Assembly: GCA_023460855.1 (NCBI GenBank)
Contig: JAEWOS010000011.1
Span: 37,671-101,670 of the forward strand
DNA: 64,000 nt
Direction: 5' to 3'
Origin: Bacteroidota bacterium
GTDB lineage: Bacteria; Bacteroidota; Bacteroidia; Flavobacteriales; Weeksellaceae
Numbering within the stretch: position 1 is the stretch's first letter; every line of letters begins with the position of its first letter. Both the position numbers and the translations under genes were made by a program. Below are positions 44,558 to 53,827 of the stretch, piece after piece. The notes under the pieces are model-generated. The model saw only the letters and a list, made by a program, of their open reading frames with translations, did no database searches and was not told where the DNA came from.

Positions 44558-45097
44558 ATGCGTACATCCAAAGTAGCAAAAAGATACGCTCAGGGTTTGT
44601 TGGATTTCACCCAGGAAACCAACAGCACGGCATCCGTTTACAGCGAAATGAAGGATGTGGTGAAGGTGATGAACGAAAGCAAAGAGCTCAACAGTTTTTT
44701 TGCGACACCTTTTATCGACAGCAAAAAGAAAATCGCTGCAGCCTCCGAAATTTTCAGAAATTTCTCGCCGGTTGCGCAAAATCTTATATCACTGGTGATC
44801 AGACAGGGAAGAGAAACCCAGATGAAGAACATCGCCCAGGAATTCATCAATAAAGTAGAAGATCTTCAGGGTATTCAGCGTGTTTCACTCACCACTGCCA
44901 CAGCTTTAACCGATGACAATGTACGTGAAATTCTGCGTACTTCAGGTCTGGTAAATGGCGACAGGCAGTTTGATCTTAAAGTAAATATGAATCCGGAAAT
45001 TCTGGGAGGCTATGTTTTGAGAGTGGGGGATCAGCAGGTTGATGCTTCTGTGAGAACGAAGCTGAACCAGTTAAGAAAAGAATTTCAGCTGAACTAA
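44558..45097 (+). CDS. atpH: F0F1 ATP synthase subunit delta
   Basis: 179 residues, usual for the OSCP/delta family. The N-terminal helical domain begins RTSKVAKRYAQGLLDFTQE; the C-terminal GGYVLRVGDQQVDASVRTKLNQLRKEF is the family's signature hairpin. It joins the peripheral stalk to the alpha3beta3 head. Two bases after atpF. It is followed by a 219-bp gap before atpA, in which I see no gene or convincing promoter. Confidence 0.95.
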   Translation: MRTSKVAKRYAQGLLDFTQETNSTASVYSEMKDVVKVMNESKELNSFFATPFIDSKKKIAAASEIFRNFSPVAQNLISLVIRQGRETQMKNIAQEFINKVEDLQGIQRVSLTTATALTDDNVREILRTSGLVNGDRQFDLKVNMNPEILGGYVLRVGDQQVDASVRTKLNQLRKEFQLN

Positions 45098-45316
45098 GCT
45101 GAATTAAGGTCTGATTGGCTTTTACATGATCGCTGCACCTTGCGAAATAGCTCAGAACGGCGATTTTATTAATAAGGCAAATTGACAGACCGGTAGAAAA
45201 ATACGGATCCTAGTTTTCAGATAAGTACAACAACAGATTTGTTCAGCAGACTGTTATAATAGAAAACGCAAGGCCCAAATAATTATTTAAATTGTAATTT
45301 TCAGAAATAACCTAAT

Positions 45317-46894
45317 ATGGCAGAAATAAATCCAGCAGAAGTATCAGCGATACTGAAGCAACAACTAGCAAATTTTGATACGCAGAGTAATGTAGAAGAA
45401 GTAGGAACAGTACTTCAGATTGGTGACGGTATTGCACGTGTTTACGGTTTGGAAAATGTACAGTACGGAGAACTCGTAAGATTCCAGAGCGGAATTGAAG
45501 GGATTGTACTGAACCTGGAAGAAGATAACGTAGGTGTTGCACTTCTTGGTGAATCAAAACAGGTAAAAGAAGGAGATACGGTAAACAGAACAGAAAGAAT
45601 TTCTTCCATCAAAGTTGGGGAAGGAATGCTTGGAAGAGTTGTGGATACCCTTGGAAATCCTATCGACGGTAAAGGTCCGATCACCGGTGATCTTTACGAA
45701 ATGCCGCTGGAAAGAAAAGCTCCGGGAGTAATCTACAGACAGCCGGTAAACGAACCTTTACAGACCGGTATCGTTGCAATCGACTCGATGATTCCTGTAG
45801 GAAGAGGACAGCGTGAATTAATTATTGGCGACCGCCAGACAGGGAAAACTACTGTTGCAATTGACACGATCCTGAACCAGAAAGAATTTTATGATGCAGG
45901 TGAGCCTGTATTCTGTATATATGTTGCGGTAGGCCAGAAAGGTTCTACGGTTGCACAAATTGTAAAAACACTGGAAGACAAAGGAGCAATGCCGTACACG
46001 GTAATTGTTGCTGCAAACGCTTCCGATCCAGCTCCAATGCAGGTTTACGCTCCGATGGCAGGTGCTGCAATCGGTGAATATTTCAGAGATTCAGGGCGTC
46101 CGGCTTTGATTATTTATGATGACCTTTCCAAGCAGGCTGTTGCTTACCGCGAACTTTCTCTTCTTTTGAGAAGACCACCGGGCCGTGAAGCTTACCCTGG
46201 AGACGTTTTCTATCTTCACTCCAGATTGCTGGAAAGATCTGCAAAAATTATTGCTGATGATACCATCGCAAGCCAGATGAACGACCTTCCGGAATCTTTG
46301 AGACCAATCGTAAAAGGTGGAGGATCACTAACCGCACTGCCGATTATCGAAACGCAGGCAGGTGACGTATCCGCTTATATTCCTACAAACGTGATTTCGA
46401 TTACTGACGGACAGATTTTCCTTGAATCAGACCTGTTTAACTCCGGTGTTCGTCCTGCAATTAACGTAGGGATCTCCGTATCAAGGGTAGGTGGTAACGC
46501 TCAGATCAAGTCGATGAAAAAAGTATCCGGTACTTTGAAACTTGCTCAGGCACAGTACAAGGAACTTGAAGCTTTTGCAAAATTCGGATCTGATCTTGAT
46601 GCTGCTACACTAAACGTAATTACACAGGGAGAAAAGAATGTGGAAATCCTGAAGCAACCGGTAAATTCACCGTTGAGAGTGGAAGACCAGGTTGCAATGG
46701 TTTACGCAGGTACAGAAAACCTATTGAGAAATATTCCGGTAAGAAAAGTGAAAGAATTCATGAAAGAATACACTGCTTTCCTTAGAACCAAGCATCCGGA
46801 AACGATGGCTGCGCTGAAAGCCGGTAAAATCGACAACGATATTACCGATGTGCTGAAGAATGCTGCAGCTGATCTGGCGGGAAAATACAACTAA
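45317..46894 (+). CDS. atpA: F0F1 ATP synthase subunit alpha
   Basis: 525 residues. The Walker A P-loop is GDRQTGKTT (about residues 170-178), followed by the noncatalytic-site segment YVAVGQKGSTVAQ and ALIIYDDLSKQAVAYRELS; the ATP-synthase alpha/beta signature PAINVGISVSRVG is near 375-387. It forms the noncatalytic nucleotide-binding half of the F1 head. The 219-bp gap before it is unusually long inside an operon. Confidence 0.98.
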   Translation: MAEINPAEVSAILKQQLANFDTQSNVEEVGTVLQIGDGIARVYGLENVQYGELVRFQSGIEGIVLNLEEDNVGVALLGESKQVKEGDTVNRTERISSIKVGEGMLGRVVDTLGNPIDGKGPITGDLYEMPLERKAPGVIYRQPVNEPLQTGIVAIDSMIPVGRGQRELIIGDRQTGKTTVAIDTILNQKEFYDAGEPVFCIYVAVGQKGSTVAQIVKTLEDKGAMPYTVIVAANASDPAPMQVYAPMAGAAIGEYFRDSGRPALIIYDDLSKQAVAYRELSLLLRRPPGREAYPGDVFYLHSRLLERSAKIIADDTIASQMNDLPESLRPIVKGGGSLTALPIIETQAGDVSAYIPTNVISITDGQIFLESDLFNSGVRPAINVGISVSRVGGNAQIKSMKKVSGTLKLAQAQYKELEAFAKFGSDLDAATLNVITQGEKNVEILKQPVNSPLRVEDQVAMVYAGTENLLRNIPVRKVKEFMKEYTAFLRTKHPETMAALKAGKIDNDITDVLKNAAADLAGKYN

Positions 46895-46972
46895 CAAATA
46901 CCGAAGTACAGGGTTTAATAATTCAATATTTTGAATCCTGTATTTTAAACATTAAACTTTGAACCGAATTTA

Positions 46973-47830
46973 ATGGCAAACTTAAAGGAAATACGCGGCA
47001 GGATTACTTCCATCAGTTCTACCATGCAGATTACCAGCGCAATGAAAATGGTGGCAGCGGCGAAACTGAAGAAAGCACAGGATGCTATTGTAATGCTGCG
47101 CCCTTATTCAGAAAAGCTTACCGAACTGATTGAAAATGTAAGTGCAGGCGCGAATCTGGAAGAAATATCTACGTATACCGAAGAAAGAGAGGTAAACCGC
47201 GTTCTTTATATCGCAGTTACTTCCAACAGAGGTTTGGCCGGTGCGTTCAACTCATCGATCATCAAGGAACTGAACGCAACCCTGCAGAATTCCACCTATG
47301 AGGCAGAGATTCTTACAGTAGGTAAAAAAGCATACGATGCAGTGCGTAAAAGCCGTACCGTTTACGGAAATCAGAGTGCAGTTTACGATCAGATGAGTTT
47401 TGATGTAGTGGCGGATTTCACGGAAGAAGTAATGCGCGATTACCGCGATGGGAAATTCGACAAAGTGTACGTAATCTATAACAAGTTTGTAAACGCTGCC
47501 ACACAGACGGTAACTGTTGAGCAGGTTCTGCCGATTGCAATACCTGAAAAAACCAGCGAAGTAAATACGGATTATATCTTTGAACCGAGCGCACGCGAAA
47601 TTCTGGAAAATCTGATTCCTAAATCAATCAAAACACAGGTTTACAAATCCATTCTGGATTCAGTAGCTTCTGAACATGGCGCAAGGATGACTGCAATGCA
47701 TAAAGCAACCGATAATGCTAGCGCTCTGAAAAACGATCTTGTTATTCATTATAACAAAGCGAGACAGGCAGCGATTACCGGTGAAATCCTGGAAATTGTT
47801 TCGGGAGCGGAAGCTTTGAAGAACAGCTAA
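46973..47830 (+). CDS. atpG: F0F1 ATP synthase subunit gamma
   Basis: 285 residues. The N-terminal coiled coil KEIRGRITSISSTMQITSAMKMVAAAKLKKAQ and the C-terminal MTAMHKATDNASALKNDL are the two long helices of the central rotor shaft, with the Rossmann-like body between (YIAVTSNRGLAGAFNSS). It transmits rotation from the c-ring. It is the last gene of the operon, before a terminator. atpD (beta) and atpC (epsilon) are absent here and must lie elsewhere, the usual Bacteroidota arrangement. Confidence 0.97.
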   Translation: MANLKEIRGRITSISSTMQITSAMKMVAAAKLKKAQDAIVMLRPYSEKLTELIENVSAGANLEEISTYTEEREVNRVLYIAVTSNRGLAGAFNSSIIKELNATLQNSTYEAEILTVGKKAYDAVRKSRTVYGNQSAVYDQMSFDVVADFTEEVMRDYRDGKFDKVYVIYNKFVNAATQTVTVEQVLPIAIPEKTSEVNTDYIFEPSAREILENLIPKSIKTQVYKSILDSVASEHGARMTAMHKATDNASALKNDLVIHYNKARQAAITGEILEIVSGAEALKNS

Positions 47831-47855
47831 AATTAATCCCTTTCATATTGAGTAA

Positions 47856-47884
47856 AGCACTGATAATTTCAGTGCTTTTTTGTT
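47856..47884 (+). terminator. terminator of the ATP synthase operon
   Basis: AGCACTGA pairs with TCAGTGCT across a five-base loop, followed by six T. Confidence 0.9.
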
Positions 47885-47955
47885 ATGCGTAAAAACAGGT
47901 GTTTTTCCCATTACTTTTCGGGGGCAATTCCCTGTTTTATTTTTTGTCCGGAGGC

Positions 47956-47963
47956 TAAATTTG
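47956..47963 (+). promoter_or_regulatory. -7 promoter box of the P-domain lipoprotein gene
   Basis: TAAATTTG matches TAnnTTTG, 32 bases before the ATG at 47996. It lies inside the longer open frame from 47885, supporting the shorter start. Confidence 0.5.
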
Positions 47964-47995
47964 CTGTACAATTTATAACCAAAACAACAGTAATT

Positions 47996-48643
47996 ATGAA
48001 AACAATTAATCAAATGAGAGGATTCAGAAAATTTAGAAGTCTGGCAGTGATGTCCGGCGCATTAGCAATCATGACAATTGCAACAGGTTGCCGCAAAGAT
48101 GATGACGGACCAAGCGGACCGAAACTGTCACCTGTAACAGAAGCTGCCAACACGACAGTGACAGCGATTGCAGACGCTGTTTATTCCGGAGGCGGTCATT
48201 CACCGGTAACCACGGAAAGTACGATCACTTTTGCAGCTTCAGGAACAATAAAAGACATAAGTAAGATGGTCCTGGAAATGAATGTTGCCCACACTTGGGG
48301 TCAGGATATCAGTTTCGCACTGCAGTCTCCGGATGGAACCAGAAGAGATTTCATTTACCGTGCAGGTGGTCAGGGTAACTATATAGCTGCAAATCTATAC
48401 AGATTTAACAGCACGTTTACCGGTACAATTCCATTCGGAGGAAATATTGATTTTCCTGCCGGAGATTACAAAGAATCTAAAGGCGATTATCCGGCCATTA
48501 CTTTAGAGCCGATTTTCAGCTCATTCAGCGGGAAACAGATCAACGGAACGTGGAAACTTCTTATTACCGATCATGAAAGCCAGATTGTAGGATCCTTAAA
48601 AAGCTGGAAACTTCATTTTGCTGAAGGAGCCTTACAGCAATAG
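47996..48643 (+). CDS. P-domain (proprotein-convertase type) lipoprotein
   Basis: 215 residues from the ATG at 47996. The N-terminus has a hydrophobic segment ending TIATGC (Cys32), a lipobox. The rest is a single P/homoB domain: TTVTAIADAVYSGGGHSPVTT, then ISKMVLEMNVAHTWGQDISFALQSPDGTRRDFI and a final GTWKLLITDHESQIVGSLKSWKLHF, whose WKL...D...GxLxxWxLxF pattern is diagnostic. Usually this domain is attached to a subtilisin-like protease; here it stands alone on a lipoprotein. It may bind calcium and act as a surface adhesion or structural module. Confidence 0.85.
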   Translation: MKTINQMRGFRKFRSLAVMSGALAIMTIATGCRKDDDGPSGPKLSPVTEAANTTVTAIADAVYSGGGHSPVTTESTITFAASGTIKDISKMVLEMNVAHTWGQDISFALQSPDGTRRDFIYRAGGQGNYIAANLYRFNSTFTGTIPFGGNIDFPAGDYKESKGDYPAITLEPIFSSFSGKQINGTWKLLITDHESQIVGSLKSWKLHFAEGALQQ

Positions 48644-48664
48644 TCTTATACTGATTAATAATCG

Positions 48665-48692
48665 AAAACACCGGCAGATCTCCGGTGTTTTT
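48665..48692 (+). terminator. terminator of the P-domain gene
   Basis: AAAACACCGG pairs with CCGGTGTTTT across a seven-base loop. Confidence 0.85.
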
Positions 48693-48731
48693 CATTGATA
48701 TCATTCAGTACATCATTAATTAGAATTGCCA

Positions 48732-48739
48732 TATATTTG
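48732..48739 (+). promoter_or_regulatory. -7 promoter box of the CNNM/CBS gene
   Basis: TATATTTG matches TAnnTTTG, 26 bases before the ATG at 48766. Confidence 0.5.
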
Positions 48740-48765
48740 CAAAATATTGTTTATCAAAAAAATAA

Positions 48766-50124
48766 ATGGACTTCGACAGTATCGTCAAACTCTTAATAGC
48801 CTTATTTTTAGTTCTTTTAAATGGCTTTTTCGTAGCCGCAGAATTCTCAATAGTTAAAGTACGTTATTCACAGATACAGCTGAAAGCAGCTGAAGGCGAT
48901 GCCATGGCAAAGCAGGCTGAACACATCATCAAAAATCTGGATGCCTATCTTTCTGCAACGCAGCTCGGAATTACACTCGCATCGCTTGCTTTGGGTTGGG
49001 TAGGAGAAAGCGCATTGCACCATGTTATAGAAGATCTTTTCCACTATTTCAATCTTGCAGTGGCCGATTCCACCGTAACGCTGGTTTCTGTAATTCTCAG
49101 TTTCCTTATTATCACGGTGATGCACATCGTTTTTGGGGAACTCGTGCCGAAATCCATCGCAATCCGCAAATCGGAGGCAACCACGATGGTTATTTCCACG
49201 CCGTTAAGGCTTTTCTATAACATTTTTAAGCCTTTTATCTGGTCGATGAACGGATTATCAAATGCTTTCCTGCGACTGATCAAGATTCATCCGGCGTCGG
49301 AACATGAAATCCACTCCACCGAAGAACTGCAGCTGCTGGTAAAACAGTCGGCAGACAGCGGTGAAATTCAGGAGGAAAACTACGAAATCATCAAGAATGC
49401 TTTTGATTTTACGGATCATTCCGCAAAGCAGATTATGGTGCCGCGTCAGAACATTCTTTCCATCGATATCGAAGATCCTGTGGAGGATATCATCAAGAGC
49501 ATTATGGAGAGCGGCTATTCCAGAATTCCGGTATTCGAAAATTCAATAGATAATGTCATCGGTATTTTCTATACCAAGGAAATAATCCGTGAATATGTTC
49601 GTCGCCGGGAAATGTCCCATGAAGATCTCCGTGGTTTGCTTCGGGATGCATTCTTTGTAGTGGGAAGCAAGAAAATATCAGATTTGCTGAAAGTTTTCCA
49701 GGCCAAGAAGCAGCACATGGCGGTTGTTATTGATGAATTCGGAGGAACGGAAGGAATTGTCACGCTGGAAGATATTCTGGAAGAACTCGTTGGCGAAATT
49801 CAGGATGAGGAAGATGATGAAGACAAAATTGTCGATGAAGTAGGGGAACATGTTTACTGGGTGCAGGCTACGCAGCCTTTGGATGAAATCAACGAATTTT
49901 TACCGAAGAAATTTCCGGAATCCGAGGAAGGAGACTTCAACACACTTGCCGGTTATATTCTGCATGAGCTGAGCGATATTCCGGAAGAAAACCAGGAATT
50001 TGAAATGAATGATTACCACTTCAAGATTCTGAAAATGAACAATAAAAGTGTGGAACTGGTGGAACTGGTTTATGAGGAAAAAAATATCATTGATGAACTC
50101 GCTGACGAACTCGGCGAAATCTAA
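48766..50124 (+). CDS. CNNM-type (hemolysin-family) transporter with CBS pair
   Basis: 452 residues. The N-terminal DUF21/CNNM membrane domain has about four helices (LIALFLVLLNGFFVAAEFSIVKVR, then the glycine-rich ATQLGITLASLALGWVGE). The cytoplasmic CBS pair begins near residue 220 (IMVPRQNILSIDIE, VVIDEFGGTEGIVTLEDILEELVGEI). The CorC_HlyC transporter-associated domain closes it (about 355-440, DFNTLAGYILHEL). Family members mediate divalent cation (magnesium or cobalt) efflux. Often named TlyC-type hemolysin, but no hemolysis is implied. Nine bases before clpS. Confidence 0.92.
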   Translation: MDFDSIVKLLIALFLVLLNGFFVAAEFSIVKVRYSQIQLKAAEGDAMAKQAEHIIKNLDAYLSATQLGITLASLALGWVGESALHHVIEDLFHYFNLAVADSTVTLVSVILSFLIITVMHIVFGELVPKSIAIRKSEATTMVISTPLRLFYNIFKPFIWSMNGLSNAFLRLIKIHPASEHEIHSTEELQLLVKQSADSGEIQEENYEIIKNAFDFTDHSAKQIMVPRQNILSIDIEDPVEDIIKSIMESGYSRIPVFENSIDNVIGIFYTKEIIREYVRRREMSHEDLRGLLRDAFFVVGSKKISDLLKVFQAKKQHMAVVIDEFGGTEGIVTLEDILEELVGEIQDEEDDEDKIVDEVGEHVYWVQATQPLDEINEFLPKKFPESEEGDFNTLAGYILHELSDIPEENQEFEMNDYHFKILKMNNKSVELVELVYEEKNIIDELADELGEI

Positions 50125-50133
50125 TCTGAACCG

Positions 50134-50445
50134 ATGACACTTCAAGAAATTTATCTTTCCAGAAATTACGATGATCCTAAGCGCGAATACGAAGAGGAAA
50201 TCGCGGTTATGGAAAAAGAGGATGAGGTTTACAAACTCGTTCTTTGGAATGACGATGTCAACACTTTTGATTTTGTCATCGAATGTCTGATCGAGATTTG
50301 CGGCCACACACAGGAACAGGCGGAACAGTGTACGATATTAGTGCATTACAAAGGAAAATGCACCGTAAAAACCGGTGAACTGGAAAAGCTCAGACCTATG
50401 CATGAAAAACTGCTTTCGAGAGGCTTAACCAGCGAAATCGTTTAG
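50134..50445 (+). CDS. clpS: ClpS adaptor of the ClpAP protease
   Basis: 103 residues. The core LVLWNDDVNTFDFVIECLIEICGHTQEQAEQCTILVHYKGKCTVKTG is the ClpS fold; the NDDxNTFDxV segment forms the N-degron binding pocket and HTQEQAE the helix facing ClpA. It delivers N-end-rule substrates to ClpAP. It lies nine bases after the CNNM gene, so the two are probably co-transcribed. The N-terminal 30 residues are the variable adaptor arm. Confidence 0.95.
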   Translation: MTLQEIYLSRNYDDPKREYEEEIAVMEKEDEVYKLVLWNDDVNTFDFVIECLIEICGHTQEQAEQCTILVHYKGKCTVKTGELEKLRPMHEKLLSRGLTSEIV

Positions 50446-50450
50446 AAAAT

Positions 50451-50654
50451 TCAGTCGAAATGTTCCGGCGGACTGCTGTCTTTGTTGCGGTTCACAAACC
50501 ACATTCCGATCGTCAGTCCCACAACTCCGGCAACGGCAGTCATTAACGCTCTTTCAAGTTTGTCCGGCTGCGTATTGCCTACATAATTCATCAAAAAAAG
50601 AATGATGAATGTAATTGCTGCAATTACCCAGTATTTTTTACTTCGGATATTCAT
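50451..50654 (-). CDS. small two-helix membrane protein
   Basis: 67 residues with two membrane helices (about 8-24 and 38-56) and a short charged tail ending SSPPEHFD. No family recognised. It is the last gene of a three-gene minus-strand unit (thioredoxin-fold protein, DUF3575-like protein, this gene) with gaps of 3 and 7 bases. Confidence 0.7.
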   Translation of the reverse strand: MNIRSKKYWVIAAITFIILFLMNYVGNTQPDKLERALMTAVAGVVGLTIGMWFVNRNKDSSPPEHFD

Positions 50655-50661
50655 AAATTTA

Positions 50662-51258
50662 TTAGTTTAAGCGGTAAGAAAGCATAATTCCGCCACGATA
50701 AGGCAGGACTTCACCGCTTTTATTCCAGTATTCGGCTTCATCATAACGGTAAAATCCGGGCGGTGTATCAGTCGGCGCATAACCGTGATACCACGACTGA
50801 ATAGTACCTCCACCTACAAAAATATCGATGTTCCAGCGCTCTTTCCACTGATACTGATAACCGACAACACCGCCGATCATTACATTATAACCGCGCTGAA
50901 ATTTATGGGTGCCGCTGTAATTCCATTTGGTAAGGTCGAAGATGCCGCTTCCGAGATTGATGCCGACATACCATTTATTGAATGCGCTGTCAAAATAATA
51001 TCTTCCTTCGGTGTGCGCCATCAGGACCAGCGCGTGGTTGCCGTTGATGCTTTTCCACGGAGAAAGAAAAAAATCGTTCTGCCAGGTTACGTGTTCGTTG
51101 ATTTCGGTTTCAATTCCAAAATTCAGAATCAGGGCAGGCAGAAAAAGGGCATTTCCTTTTACAAAAATTCTCTTTTCGGTTTCGTCACCCGGATTTTGTT
51201 GGGCAACACAGGGCGTTGCCAGCAGCGACATCATTAAAATTCCGAAAATACGCGTCAT
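50662..51258 (-). CDS. DUF3575-like secreted/outer-membrane protein
   Basis: 198 residues with a signal peptide ending CVAQQ (about residue 20). The mature part alternates in a beta-barrel pattern: FVKGNALFLPALILNFGIETEINEHVTWQNDFFLSPWKS, GRYYFDSAFNKWYVGINLGSG and a C-terminal GGIMLSYRLN ending in an aromatic-rich strand. DUF3575 proteins are predicted small outer-membrane barrels of Bacteroidota. No function known. In a minus-strand operon with the gene at 51262-52455. Confidence 0.82.
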   Translation of the reverse strand: MTRIFGILMMSLLATPCVAQQNPGDETEKRIFVKGNALFLPALILNFGIETEINEHVTWQNDFFLSPWKSINGNHALVLMAHTEGRYYFDSAFNKWYVGINLGSGIFDLTKWNYSGTHKFQRGYNVMIGGVVGYQYQWKERWNIDIFVGGGTIQSWYHGYAPTDTPPGFYRYDEAEYWNKSGEVLPYRGGIMLSYRLN

Positions 51259-51261
51259 TTC

Positions 51262-52455
51262 TTACGGAAACTGTTTTAGGAAAGTTTCAATTGCCGTGGT
51301 ATCAGAACTATTTTTTTGCGCGAGACTTAAAGCCAGCTCTGCGAACATTTTTGCTTCGGCTTTCTGACCTGTTTTATTGTAAAGCCTTGCGAGCGTAAAA
51401 CTTGAATCAGCTGATTCTCCGCGCATCATCTGCATCCTTTCAATCCATTTCTGGGCGGTTTTCAAAGATTCTGTGGACGTTGCTTTATCTGCAAACAGTG
51501 TTGCCGCTTTCAGCAAATGATTCGGATCGCTCGTTTCGGAATCCTTAAAATATTCCAGTGCGGCTTTTTCGAATTCCGGAAAATTATTTTCATGTTCGTA
51601 GAAACCAAGTTTCAGCAACAGCAGTTGTTTCCGGGCTTCCTCTGCACCAAGCACAGGAGTTGCGCCGGCCATGAAATAGTCGTCACGGATTTTTTTATTG
51701 TCCTTATCTACTGCATTTTCACGGATTTCATTCAGCGTAATCTGATTGATAAAATCGTCATAGCTTTTTTCCGGGATTATTTTGATCAGTTCCGCTTTGT
51801 TGTCTTTAAAAACCTTAAAATTTTTGTCTTTGGATGTGCGGATAAACTGCGCCAGAAAAGCGATTTCGTCTGTAGTGAATTCCTTGGTTTTCTTATTTTC
51901 GAAGTACCTTTCTGATGCCAGTTTTGCAAATTCATAATCGGTGCGTACATTCAGGCGGATAATATTTGCAAGAAATTCAGGATTTTTTTCTCCTTTATCA
52001 AACCTTTCACGCATCGATTCGTTATTGGAAACTGCTGAATTCGCTTCTTTACCAACCTCCACAAAAGTGGAAGGCGACATGTATCCGTAATTACGGGTAA
52101 CGAGCTGTCCGTCACCATTGATGAAAAGATAAGTAGGATAGGAGCTTACACCGTACGTTTTTGCGATATCGCGGCCTTCCCCTTTTTCCATATCGAAGCG
52201 CGCATTTACAAAGTTAGTATTGTAATAATCGGCAACGGATTTTACCGGAAATACATTTTTTTCCATCATTTTGCATGGTCCACACCAAACAGCCATGGCA
52301 TCCAGAAACACGAGTTTGTTTTCTGCTTTCGCTTTTGCGAGGATATCTTTAAAAGGAGTGGTTTCGAATTTTATTCCTTCCTGCGCCATTACAGCCTGAA
52401 CTGTGCAGAGCAGCAGCAGGAATGATATGATATTTCTCATTGATTTTTTAAACAA
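51262..52455 (-). CDS. thioredoxin-fold protein with HEAT/TPR-like C-terminal region
   Basis: 397 residues with a signal peptide ending VMAQ (about residue 24). The active site is AVWCGPCKMME near 56-66, with the later cis-Pro segment YGVSSYPTYLF near 104. The remaining 250 residues are helical, with TPR- or HEAT-like patterns (EARKQLLLLKLGFYEH, LFADKATSTESLKTAQKWIERM, ARLYNKTGQKAEAKMFAELAL). It is expected to be a periplasmic disulfide reductase or isomerase with a protein-binding tail. First gene of a three-gene unit. Confidence 0.9.
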   Translation of the reverse strand: MFKKSMRNIISFLLLLCTVQAVMAQEGIKFETTPFKDILAKAKAENKLVFLDAMAVWCGPCKMMEKNVFPVKSVADYYNTNFVNARFDMEKGEGRDIAKTYGVSSYPTYLFINGDGQLVTRNYGYMSPSTFVEVGKEANSAVSNNESMRERFDKGEKNPEFLANIIRLNVRTDYEFAKLASERYFENKKTKEFTTDEIAFLAQFIRTSKDKNFKVFKDNKAELIKIIPEKSYDDFINQITLNEIRENAVDKDNKKIRDDYFMAGATPVLGAEEARKQLLLLKLGFYEHENNFPEFEKAALEYFKDSETSDPNHLLKAATLFADKATSTESLKTAQKWIERMQMMRGESADSSFTLARLYNKTGQKAEAKMFAELALSLAQKNSSDTTAIETFLKQFP

Positions 52456-52543
52456 TTTTTTTCGGTAGCGAAGATAACTAAAAAAATGCCAAACACCTGA
52501 ACCGCACAGCCTGCAGTGGTTCTTTGCGAAGCGGAATCCGGTG

Positions 52544-53191
52544 CTATTTATTCAGTTTTGCCACCTGAATTGCGATAAAATCCGGTAGGTAATTCGGTGT
52601 ACAGTTCTTGGCGACCATTTCATCGCGGTACAGCCCGGTTTTTTCGCCGAGTTCAATGCATCGCGCTCTGTATTCCGGCTGGAAAATTCCTATCTGTCCG
52701 GCCGTGAAGTTCATCGCCCACTGAACGTCAGGATTTTCTTTTTCGATATTTTTTTCGATGGCTTCCATCAGTTCGGCCGTATTCGGCGGCGGCGTTTGCC
52801 CGACCCAGCGCAATCTTCCCTGATGATACCAGTAAATTCTTCGCTGCAGATGCGATTTGCTGTCTTTCCAGGAATCGATGAGCGCAAGCGTTGCCTTGTC
52901 TTTTGTGAGTTGGTTCGCCATGAGCCAGTCAATTAACTGGTTGGCTTCATTTGCAGGATGTTTCTGCATATCTGCATCGAGTTCGTCAATGACTTCCTGA
53001 GAAAGCTGCTTTTTATCCATGATCAGAATGGCTAACTGACGCGGCAGGAATTCTCCGGTTTTCCAGAGTTCCATCGCCATATCATGATCTTTCTTTATCT
53101 CTTTGGCCATTTTTCGAAGGTCACCGAGTTTTGTGGAACCGTCGATCCGGCTGTAGTATTTCTTTGTATTTTCTGAAAGTTTCATCCGCAC
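52544..53191 (-). CDS. DNA alkylation repair (AlkD-like) family protein
   Basis: 215 residues. Helical throughout, with HEAT-like segments: LGDLRKMAKEIKKDHDMAMELWKTGEFLPRQLAILIMDKKQLS, WLMANQLTKDKATLALIDSWKD, and PDVQWAMNFTAGQIGIFQPEYRARCIELGEKTGL. The pattern of WKxxEFLxRQLAI and VQWAMNF is that of the AlkD-type DNA glycosylase family, which removes alkylated bases without flipping. Key catalytic Asp/Trp residues are not pinned down. Start is at ATG 53191, with ATG at 53185 also possible. Monocistronic. Confidence 0.8.
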   Translation of the reverse strand: MRMKLSENTKKYYSRIDGSTKLGDLRKMAKEIKKDHDMAMELWKTGEFLPRQLAILIMDKKQLSQEVIDELDADMQKHPANEANQLIDWLMANQLTKDKATLALIDSWKDSKSHLQRRIYWYHQGRLRWVGQTPPPNTAELMEAIEKNIEKENPDVQWAMNFTAGQIGIFQPEYRARCIELGEKTGLYRDEMVAKNCTPNYLPDFIAIQVAKLNK

Positions 53192-53286
53192 AAAAATTTA
53201 ATCGGCTAAATTATTAAACCCTGTTGCTAACTGCAAATTTAAAGATATTCGTCAAAGAAAAATCTGATTTTGGTGCTGTGCCGGTT

Positions 53287-53787
53287 TCAGATTTTTTCAA
53301 TTCCGAGAACCGTTTCGCTGAATTTTGAATAATAGATTTTTACCTGCTGATTGATGGCTACAGAATCAAATAACTTTTTATCAACCGGCAGCAGTTCGCC
53401 GTTGATTTTTAAGAAATGCAGATTCTGTTTTCTCATTTCCTGTCCCCATAATTTCGGGAATAAATCACCCAAAACCGGGATGTACATCGTTCCGGATCCT
53501 GCTTCATAATCGGTGTTTTCACGCTTGTCGCTGATTATCCCGATCCGGTAAATTTTTTCGCTTGATTTCAGATCCTTCCGGTACTTCGAATTGAAAATAA
53601 TATTGATTGCAAAAGCCAGAATAAATCCGGCGATATTGATTATCAGCAGTGTTTTCCAGTCCATGCTTCCGGTGAGCACCTGTACCAGATCGAAAATAAA
53701 TATGGCGAGCATAATTCCCACAGAAACTAAATTTCCGGGCGACATTTCTTTTTTGATCCGCAGAATATCTGTGTTATTTAAAGTCAT
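53287..53787 (-). CDS. membrane protein, hypothetical
   Basis: 166 residues. Two N-terminal helices (about 19-38 and 46-65) are followed by a soluble, mostly beta domain (KIYRIGIISDKRENTDYEAGSGTMYIPVLGDLFPKLW, QQVKIYYSKFSETVLGIEKI). The family is not recognised. It lies next to, but outside, the cassette-like array that starts at 53828. Confidence 0.65.
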   Translation of the reverse strand: MTLNNTDILRIKKEMSPGNLVSVGIMLAIFIFDLVQVLTGSMDWKTLLIINIAGFILAFAINIIFNSKYRKDLKSSEKIYRIGIISDKRENTDYEAGSGTMYIPVLGDLFPKLWGQEMRKQNLHFLKINGELLPVDKKLFDSVAINQQVKIYYSKFSETVLGIEKI

Positions 53788-53827
53788 GGTTTGGATGGTT
53801 TTACTTGTTTTTTTTGTTGAAGAATAG

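Noticed and set aside
45098..45316. tRNA or riboswitch in the atpH-atpA gap
   Set aside because: No cloverleaf or known riboswitch signature could be traced by eye.
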